Part shown: piece after piece, positions 9,641 to 17,253 of the stretch
Position numbering within the stretch: position 1 is the stretch's first letter
How the letters are laid out: each line of letters opens with the position of its first letter
NCBI GenBank assembly: GCA_027579435.1
Contig: JANBPK010001167.1
Coordinates: 1-17,253 of the forward strand
Length of the DNA stretch: 17,253 nucleotides
Direction: 5' to 3'
From: Candolleomyces eurysporus
Taxonomy: Eukaryota > Basidiomycota > Agaricomycetes > Agaricales > Psathyrellaceae
Made by a program: the position numbers and the translations under genes
Notes under the pieces: model-generated
Database searches by the model: none
What the model saw: the letters and a program-made list of their open reading frames with translations, nothing else
Told to the model about the DNA's origin: nothing

Positions 9641-12554
9641 ATGCCAGTAACGCCAACTCGTGGAAGATTCGTAGCGAATCACAGACCAAGAAACGATTCG
9701 GTGTCTAGTGGCTTGTTGAACAACGTTTCGCCGGGTCCCTCGAGGGCGACCTCTCCGAGGCCTGGGATCCCATCACCCAATCGTCCCCGGTTTGCTGCGG
9801 TCCACAGGTCAAATGATTCTGCAAGTTCGAATTCCTCTCAGCCTCGCGCGGCTGCGTTCACCACCTATGCGCCAGTCGCTACAAGACCGGGCCCTCCGAT
9901 AGCCAATGCTCAGAATGGGACTGGACACGCTCGAGTGCTTGTACGTCGCCGTTTGCTTCCTTCATTAGAATTTTTGGAATTAACGCCCGATGTTGAATTC
10001 AGGGCTCGATTTCCGAGAAGGTGAGTTCCAGCCCGTCGCCTGGCGCCCGTTCCTCACAAATTGCACGATCGTCAGTACGCTCTAGGGACGTCCCCGCGTA
10101 CATGGGGAACCCCGATCTACTCAAACGTCGCTGAACCCGACGATGAGCTGCACGATCCAGATTCGAACAGGAAACCTAGACCACGCTTCTGTGGAGGTGT
10201 ATTTACAACGAGAGGTCTCATAAACATAGGAACAATGACCCTCGTCGCTCTCGGGGTACTCACCCTTTTGTAAGCCTCTCCCTTCAGTTTTCTAGGCGTA
10301 GCGTGGACTGATCTTGTTTGCCGTCTGCCTGTTAGTGCTGGGTACCCCATAATCTATCGCGTCATGATAACCGTACAGAACAACCAAAGCGGCTTCAACC
10401 TAGGCGGGATAAACGCTAGCGGTCAAGTGCCTGAGATCGCTGGCAACTATGGGTTGATTGATCGCGATACGCCCCGGGAGGCATATTTCAAGAGGTCGCT
10501 CGAAACGGGAGAAGAGCTAGAACTGGTGTTCTCTGACGAGTTCAACACTGATGGGCGGACGTTCTATCCCGGTGATGACCCGTATTGGGAAGCTGTGGAT
10601 TTGTGGTATTGGGGAACGGTATGTCTCTCTTCTGTCATGCCGGCATTATGTTTTGGATGTTGAGGGAAATTCGGTGTTGATTGGCCGTCCTGTGTCGATA
10701 GAATAACCTCGAGTGGTATGATCCTGGCCAGGGTGAGGGTTTGTCTCCCGATGGTTTTTTCACGGCAGGCTGACTTTACCAGTTTTTACGAAGGACGGCG
10801 CGATGCATATTAAGCTGGAAAAGGTGGATGATCCTTCGACAAACCACAATCAAACCTACAAAGGCGGAATGGTAAGTCATCATCGAAAGCATACCGAAAG
10901 AGCGTTTCTCATTTGTATATTTGCTTAGGTTCAAACTTGGTCAGAATTTCTGCCTTCAGTCATCAAGGCGGGGCCTGACGCTCAAAATTTACCAGGAACA
11001 AATTCTGTTTTACCGGTGGATTGATTGAAGGTGAGAGGAGTCGTCAGATCCCAACCCGAAGGATACTTATGACTGTTTTAGCTGCCGTGCGACTGCCTGG
11101 TGAACCTTCCAAAGGGTCAGTACACAAGCTTTCATTCGACTTCTGATTTATCTAACCGCCGAAACATTCAGAGGTCTGTGGCCTGCTCTATGGACTCTGG
11201 GTAACCTTGGTAAGTATAGATAATCCCGCTTGGCTCGGCGATTCTCACTTATCTCCAACACCAGGCCGGGCTGGATACGGTGCAACATTAGAAGGACTAG
11301 TGCGTGTCGCTTGCCTGTCTTCGCAGCGAAGAGAAGTTTTGACCCCGAACTAGTGGCCATACAGTTATGATAGCTGCGATGTTGGAACACTGCCAAACCA
11401 GACATATCCCGACAAGCAGACGCCAATTGACGCCTTACGAAATGGAGACAAATACAACAATGGACTTTTGGTATGTACCAGTTGGGTTTTGCGGTACAAA
11501 CTTATTGACCAGGCCTGCTTGCAGTCGTTTTTACCTGGCCAACGTTTGTGTAGGTGTTTCCGGGTCAATTTATGGCGTGCTTTGGCTTATTCACAAACGT
11601 TGCAGCTGCCTGTACTTGTCCGGGAGAGTCTCATCCTGGCCCAATCCGGAAAAATGGGCAGTATGTCGGCCGCGCGGCTCCTGAAATCGACATCTTCGAA
11701 GCTCAGGTAGACAAAGGCAAAGGGCAGGTGAGTTTCCAGTGTGTCAAGGTTAATTCGTTTGACTGACCTGATTCGTTCTAGATCTCTCAATCAGCCCAAT
11801 GGGCACCGTTCAACGCCGCCTACAAATGGACGCAGAATTTCGATACTTACAAGTTTTACGACAACCCAGAGATGGAAACGAAGTTCAATCCTTATGAAGG
11901 AGGCGCCTACCAACAGGCTGTTAGCGGTGTAGTCTATACAAATCAGTCATGCTATGAGCTGAGTGGTGGCTGTTACGCTGTGTATGGCTTCGAGTATAAA
12001 CCTGGGTATGTCTTTGAACGATATATTCTCCCCCTGTACTCACAAGCTTCAAGCTTCGACGACGCCTATCTTACATGGATAAATAACGACAAAAGGTCAT
12101 GGACAATCTATGGACGAGGGCTAGAAGGAGATACTCTCACCGAGATTGGGCCTCGATCTATATCACAAGAGCCAATGGTATGGATCATCCTTCCTCTGGT
12201 ATACCCGATCGATGCTGAACCTGTGGCTCGTAGTACATCATCGCCAACCTCGGTATATCTCCTGGCTTTGGAGTCATTAGCGAAGACCTCATCTTCCCCA
12301 CTACGATGAGCTTCGACTGGATCAGGGTGTATCAGCCTCCAAGCAAGAAGCAAATCAGCTGTGACCCGAAGGAATTCCCGACCGCGAAGTACATTGAAAC
12401 GTGAGTGCGGTAGATAGTTGCAGCGGATTATATTTAATGCTCAACGGTCTATGATTCCAGGTACAAAGAGGCGTATTCAAATCCAGAAATTATGACATGG
12501 ACGGAGCAGTTTAAGCAACCGTGGCCAAAGAATAGTATGACGGGGTGTGATTGA
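9641..12554 (+). CDS. KRE6: Kre6/Skn1-like beta-1,6-glucan synthesis protein (GH16 family), 18 exons
   Basis: A type II membrane glycoside hydrolase or transglycosylase-like protein of the secretory pathway, needed in yeasts for beta-1,6-glucan of the cell wall. Exons: 9641-9940, 10003-10020, 10076-10269, 10336-10618, 10702-10732, 10783-10871, 10929-10939, 10996-11030, 11082-11115, 11172-11209, 11265-11299, 11354-11470, 11525-11549, 11606-11727, 11782-12005, 12054-12177, 12234-12400, 12461-12554 (1941 nt, 646 residues). Seen: a disordered Ser/Pro/Arg/Asn-rich cytosolic N-terminus (1-150), one membrane segment (about 153-178), the Kre6/Skn1 hallmark FSDEFNTDGRTFYPGDDPYWE (starts about 236), NNLEWYDP, CTCPGE, the GH16 acid pair in EIDIFEAQ (E430, D432, E435), and YIIANLGISPGFG near the C-terminus. 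The length and domain order fit basidiomycete Kre6 homologues. Whether it hydrolyses, transfers or only scaffolds is unsettled in the family. Confidence 0.95.
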
Positions 12555-12861
12555 AGAATGCTTGCTTTGAAGGGGCCATAGTCACGACTTTCTGGGGTAT
12601 TTGTACGTACATGTAATATAGTGTACTCTATCATACGACCTTTCTCAACTTATGTCCGGACCCAATTCGCAACAAGTTCGGCCGAGTGGTGTGCCTTTCG
12701 GGATTTCGGTCACAGATCAAAGATGGCGGGAATGACCGCCCGGCAATCCCCGCCTTGCCTCTGGCATGACGTTAGCGCCGGCGGAGATGCATGATGACTG
12801 TTTGCTTTTGGGTTTGTACTCTGCGCCGACAGTTGCTTGGCGGCGGCGGGCGCTTGCCGAT

Positions 12862-12896
12862 GGTCATGCACCAACACCAAGATGCAGGTCATGCAC
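12862..12896 (+). repeat. 10-bp direct repeat GGTCATGCAC in the GH3 promoter
   Basis: GGTCATGCAC occurs at 12862-12871 and again at 12887-12896, 25 bp apart start to start. A related ATGCATGATG lies about 70 bp upstream. A pair of binding sites for one transcription factor is a possible reading; chance repetition cannot be excluded. Confidence 0.4.
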
Positions 12897-12988
12897 TTAC
12901 CGTCATTGGGGACGGTCAGCCGCCTGGAGATTTCCTCACATTGGCTTCTATATCTTGGAGCTTCTTTGATCTCCTGCTCCTCCCTAGC

Positions 12989-12996
12989 TATATAAG
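12989..12996 (+). promoter_or_regulatory. TATA box of the GH3 beta-glucosidase gene
   Basis: TATATAAG lies about 140 bp before the ATG at 13136 and is followed by a pyrimidine-rich leader. This would give a 5' leader of roughly 100 bases. The call is based on motif and position only. Confidence 0.5.
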
Positions 12997-13135
12997 CTAA
13001 ACCTCTTCTTGCTGCTCGCCTCGGTTCTTCGACTAGTCGTCGTTCTTCGGACGAGGGTGACAGGCCGTATTCTATAAAGATTACTCGACAACGACCCACT
13101 TTGCTTCCAATTCCTCTTCGACAAACACGGGCACC

Positions 13136-16100
13136 ATGAAGCAGGGAATTCTTCTATCCCTCTTGTTCGTGCTTTCGAGCAGTACCGCACTCGAACAGGT
13201 CCTGGCACAGTCGCAAGTTGGGCCGGCGGACTCGGTAACGACTTCCACCAGCGTCTTCAGCGAAGAGCCAACCGCAACGACCACAGACTCAGTCGCGTTA
13301 CCACCCACAACGACGGCGACGACTACAGCAGCCGGAGCATTTGCTACTGTTCCAGTTATTCGGCCACCAATCGAACCCACAACTTTCGATCCGTTCCCAG
13401 TACCCCAGGAATCGCCTGTTCCAGGTTTATTCGTGAATACTGATCCCTCTCAGCCACCCCCAGTATGTCCTCGTTCATATTCATCGTTCACGCAATGACT
13501 AATTATTGTCCTTCTTTCAGGTCGGCTCGAGAGCGATACCCAACTTTGGACCAGCATGGAAAACCGCGTACGACAAAGCTAAAGCCAAGGTGAGATGTCT
13601 ATCCGATTTCTATCCAATGGCACCATATTTTATTTCCCTAACCTTCGCTCCACATCGAAATGACCATTATACTTACGTTAAATAATTTCTTCTATCTTTT
13701 GGAACAGATCGCCAAGTTCAGTCTAGAAGAGAAGGTCAACGTGACGACGGGTGTGGGTTGGATGAACGGGAGATGCGTCGTACGTATTTTTATTTATTTA
13801 CACTGCTTCGATTTTCCCTGCCATGTTCATGTGATTTCTGTCGATTGTCTGGTATGCTCACGAGCCTGTCTCTTTTGCAGGGAAACATTGCTTCTGTGCC
13901 AATAGACTATGATTCTGAGAACCCCGAGCATCGGGACAGAGGGTTCCCTGGACTCTGTTTGGAAGACTCACCTTTGGGTGTCCGTTTCGCAGATTTCGTT
14001 ACAGCTTTCCCTGCGGGTGTCAATGCTGCTGCTTCGTAAGTACATCTCCGTCTTCGTTCTGGTACTAACTCGCTGATAATCATCTATAGGTGGAATCGCC
14101 GCCTAATGCGCCTTCGAGGCTTGTACATGGGCGAACAATTCAAGGGAAAGGGTGTCCATATTGCTCTCGGACCAATGATGAACTTGGCGAGAATCCCGCA
14201 AGCCGGACGTAATTGGGAAGGCTTCGGTTCTGACCCGTTTTTGTCGGGCGAGGCCGCCTACGAAACGGTCCTTGGTTTGCAGCAAGGTGGAACGCAGGCT
14301 TGCGCTAAGCATCTTGTCAACAAGTTAGTTTGCACCCTTGGCCTTTTTGGTGTTAACGGAAGCCTGACATTCATCTCTCCAGTGAGCAGGAGCACAAACG
14401 TTCATTTTCTAGCTCGGAAGTCGATGACAGGACCCAGCATGAAGTTTATATGCATCCTTTCCTGAGAAGCATTATGGCAGGTGCTACCAGTATCATGTGC
14501 AGCTACAGTACGTCGTTCTTTCGTTCTTTTGAGATGACCCAAAATAAATGGCTCTCGTAGATCTTATCAACGGAACATACGCCTGCGAGAATGACAGAAT
14601 CCTGAACGAGATTGTGAAGTCAGAGTATGGATACCAAGGATGTGAGCACTTCCTCTTCTATTGCACTGGTCATCGCTTGCTCACCAGCATTTGGCAGATG
14701 TCATGTCTGATTGGGGCGCGTTAGTATTATTGGCTCTGTCTTTCTCATAGCAATGGCTGACACCCTACCTCCAGACAACATTCGACGATGTCGGCTGTGA
14801 CTGGTCTCGATGTAAGTCAAATCACTCCGAATTCTTCATGTCAAATACTGACGTGGACTTTAGATGTCCATGCCAGGTGATATCACGTTCAGCAGCGGCA
14901 CCTCCTACTGGGGTCCGACCTTGGTCGAATTCGTTCGCAATGGAACTATTCCGGAATCCCGAGTTGACGATATGGGTGAGCACCTTTGCTCTCTGCCCCC
15001 ACTTTCCATCCATTGATAATTGTCATTTTTTGTCTGCAGCTACTCGCATCCTTGCTGGCTACTACCTAACACACCAAGACTCTCCTTCGTTCCCACCCGT
15101 CAGCTTCGATGCCTTCCACCCAGATCACGAAGACGTCAACGACCACACTGACGTCCAGACTGACGACCATGAGAGGCTGGTGCGCGATCTAGGCTCAGCG
15201 AGTGTTGTTCTGTTGAAGAACGAACGGGGCGCTCTGCCTCTTGGCGGGAACTCTGTCAATGGGGACAAGGCTGAGAGGAGCATTGTTTTGGTTGGGAACG
15301 GTGCTGGGCCAGGAAGGATTGGGCCTAACCAATTTGATGATCGCGGAGGTTCGGATGGTATCCTTGCCATGGGATGGGGATCTGGAACTGCCAACTTTAC
15401 TTATCTCATCACGGTAAGCCTGTCTTTCACACCAGGAGATTCGCTGGGGCTGATGCGTTCGCTAGCCTCTCGATGCCATCCAACGCCGCGCACGTAGACA
15501 GCGTACCTCCGTCTCTTGGATGCTAGAAGATTTCAACCTTCCACGCGCATCGAACATGGCGCGATTCCATTCCGCCGCTCTCGTGTTCATATCCTCGGAC
15601 TCGGGCGAAGAGTATATCCGCGTCGACGAGAATATTGGAGACCGCAAGAACCTTACTGCATGGCACGGTGGTGACGCTCTGGTTCAGGCTGTCGCAGCTC
15701 AGAACAACAACACCATCGTCGTCGTGAACTCTGTAGGCCAGTTGGATATCGAAGCGTGGGTAGACCATGAGAACGTCACTGCGATCATTTGGGCAGGCTT
15801 GCAGGGTAATGAGGCTGGCAACTCGATCGCTGATGTGCTCTATGGAGAGTGGAACCCTAGTGGGAGGTTGCCGTATACGATTGCGAGGAGGGTGGAGGAT
15901 TACAATGTGCCTATTGTGAAGGGGAACGAGGCGCCATTTGAGATTCTGAGGATCGATTATGATGAGGGGTTGGAGATCGATTATAGGCATTTCGACGCTG
16001 TGAGTGCTGCCGCCGTTGGTTTTTTGTTGGAGCTCGGTGCTGACCCCCTTCTTCCCTCCCTCCCTCACGACCACGACAGAAAAATATTACACCGCGTTAT

Positions 16101-16776
16101 GAGTTTGGCTTTGGTCTCAGTTATACCACGTTCAATTATACCAACTTGTCGATCAACAAGATCCAAGGTGGAGGAGGGTTCGACGACGATTTGATCGGGG
16201 CTTGGGAGCGAGGCGAGGCGACTCCTCAGACACCCGGTATCTCTCGAGCTTTCTGGTACGTCACCCCTCTGTATTCTTCCAGATCCTCAAACAAGGCTCC
16301 CTGCTAACATACGCACCCTCGAAATTTTTTCTTCAGGTTACATCGTCCGGCATATGAAGTTTCCTTTGATGTCACGAACACGGGGGGTGTATCTGGCGGA
16401 GACGTAAGTAGCCATTTTTTTTTTCTTTGCACCCTAGTATCATGCTACGGGGACCCTGGGCCCACCGGTGATTTTGAACAAATGAATCTACTAATGATCT
16501 TCTTTGGTCCTGCAGATTCCTCAGGTGTACTTGCACCTCCCTGCATCCGCACGCGCTCCTCCGTCACTCCTGAAGGGTTTCACCAACGTCGAATTGAGAC
16601 CGGGTCAGGCGAGACGCGTGACGATCACGTTGTCCCGGTATGATCTGAGTGTTTGGGATGTCGTGGCTCAGGGATGGAAGAAGGGTGATTCGCTTGGGGA
16701 GGGTGAAGGGCAGGTTGAGGTTAGCGTTGGGAGGAGTAGTCGGGATTTCAAACTGAGGGGCGTCGTGCCTTTGTGA
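13136..16776 (+). CDS. Secreted GH3 beta-glucosidase with C-terminal FnIII-like domain, 15 exons
   Basis: A retaining beta-glucosidase of 881 residues that removes terminal glucose from cello-oligosaccharides or beta-glucans outside the cell. Exons: 13136-13462, 13521-13589, 13708-13779, 13881-14035, 14090-14323, 14383-14507, 14561-14641, 14698-14719, 14775-14811, 14864-14975, 15040-15413, 15466-15999, 16080-16255, 16337-16403, 16516-16776 (2646 nt, in phase). Seen: a signal peptide (1 to about 24), a Thr/Ser/Pro-rich stretch (about 26-108), GH3 N-terminal domain from about 112 with LEDSPLGVR (183-191) and ACAKH, nucleophile D359 in VMSDWGA, GH3 C-terminal domain with DSGEEY, whose E584 aligns with the acid/base of Trichoderma Cel3A, then FGFGLSYTTF and an FnIII-like end (about 770-881). 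The ATG has the context CACC. A possible oddity is the linker-like N-terminus without a CBM. It follows the KRE6-like gene on the same strand. Confidence 0.96.
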
Positions 16777-17253
16777 ATCTCCTGCGAGACGGACTAGGCT
16801 GCCTGCGAACCTTCTAGATCTACCTTGCTGCTGTTACGATTGGACGGATTTGTTTGACGATTTATACGGACTTACGAGTGAACCCTCTGGATATTTCTCT
16901 TCCATGACAGACCCTGGGGTCCTAGCTAAAAATGTATTACTTACGGCCTGGATGACGACTTCGCGGACTCGTTTCATATCGTGACAAAACTGGTGTCCGT
17001 GCAGAGACCTGCCGCTCTACCCTCCGTGGTCTGCTCAGGTCTACTTGAAAGGCTCTTCGCGCTTTACGCTGGCCGACGGCCTTGCTGCAACAAAGAGAAT
17101 CCTCGGGCTAACGACGGGCCGCACCATCCTCTTGTCGCTGATCATGACTATTCGATGACAAAAGAAGGGCCGAACAAAAGCCTTGCGAGCCTTGTCAGTG
17201 CTGGTTGCGTTGCCGCAAGCACAGCAGGCCGGGGGACCTGCCAAAAGAGGGTA
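16777..17253. other. 3' flank of the GH3 gene and unassigned right edge
   Basis: The first 150 bp or so should be the 3' untranslated region of the GH3 gene. From about 17041 both strands have open frames. The minus-strand one (17244 to 17041, 67 codons, ending in a stop) could be the last exon of a convergent gene entering from the right, since the minus strand shows a TTTTGGCAG acceptor-like site just before it. Its Cys/Arg/Val-rich sequence matches no family I know. I do not call a gene here. Confidence 0.3.

Larger units (their letters stand above)
12555..13135. promoter_or_regulatory. Intergenic region: KRE6-like 3' flank and GH3 promoter
   Basis: The left part is the 3' flank of the KRE6-like gene. 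The centre (about 12720-12930) is GC-rich. From about 13000 to the ATG the plus strand is pyrimidine-rich. The region holds a TATA box at 12989-12996 and a 10-bp direct repeat at 12862-12871 and 12887-12896. Three hexamers fit the CreA/Mig1 consensus SYGGRG: 12748-12753 on the minus strand, and 12781-12786 and 12924-12929 on the plus strand. About two matches are expected by chance in this length, so carbon catabolite repression is possible but not shown. Short ORFs here have no recognisable features. Confidence 0.45.

Noticed and set aside
12748..12929. CreA/Mig1-type hexamers as proof of carbon catabolite repression
   Set aside because: Three SYGGRG matches in about 580 bp are close to the two or so expected by chance; they are noted but no regulation is claimed.
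15125..15394. Antisense open frame over GH3 exon 11
   Set aside because: It mirrors the coding exon and has no start context, splice sites or family features of its own.
15523..16074. 183-codon antisense open frame over the GH3 gene
   Set aside because: It is a shadow of the long GH3 exon 12 on the other strand and crosses an exon-intron border of that gene. The sense frame carries the conserved GH3 motifs.
16671..16713. G-quadruplex candidate in GH3 exon 15
   Set aside because: There are several GGG runs but the loops between them include stretches of about 10 bases, longer than the usual limit.
1..17253. Transposons, CRISPR arrays, tRNA or rRNA genes
   Set aside because: No terminal repeats, transposase or polymerase motifs, spacer arrays or RNA-gene signatures were seen by reading both strands; short or diverged elements could be missed without a search.

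Overview
The window reads as nuclear DNA of a filamentous basidiomycete, most likely an agaricomycete. The genes are broken by many short introns (about 47 to 119 nt) with GT-AG borders, and all four complete genes give uninterrupted reading frames only after splicing. The families present (a Kre6/Skn1 wall protein, a secreted GH3 beta-glucosidase, a GMC flavo-oxidase and a SNF2-RING ATPase) fit such a fungus. The organism is an inference; no rRNA, tRNA or mobile element was seen.

Layout from left to right. (1) 2-154, plus strand: the end of a gene whose Ser/Thr-rich tail and hydrophobic C-terminus look like a GPI-anchored surface protein. (2) 465-5160, minus strand: a 29-exon gene for a SNF2-family ATPase of about 1017 residues with a RING finger between the two helicase halves (Uls1/Rad5/Rad16 type). 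A lysine- and acid-rich insert follows the RING and carries a likely array of SUMO-interacting motifs. (3) 5161-6151: a divergent intergenic region. (4) 6152-8925, plus: a 17-exon GMC oxidoreductase of 606 residues with both PROSITE-type signatures and a His/His catalytic pair. (5) 8926-9640: intergenic, with a pyrimidine-rich stretch before the next gene. (6) 9641-12554, plus: an 18-exon KRE6/SKN1-like GH16 membrane protein of 646 residues. (7) 12555-13135: intergenic promoter region with a TATA box and a 10-bp direct repeat. (8) 13136-16776, plus: a 15-exon secreted GH3 beta-glucosidase of 881 residues. (9) 16777-17253: no gene that can be supported.

For the four full genes the spliced length is an exact multiple of three and every junction keeps phase, so the models are internally consistent, although they rest on manual splice calls without transcripts. 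The GH16 (beta-1,6-glucan synthesis) and GH3 (beta-glucoside cleavage) genes sit side by side on one strand and could both act on fungal wall or plant glucans. The GMC oxidase could act on alcohols or sugars. No dedicated gene cluster can be claimed. The most interesting item is the SUMO-interaction-like insert in the SNF2-RING protein. I found no clearly undescribed system here.
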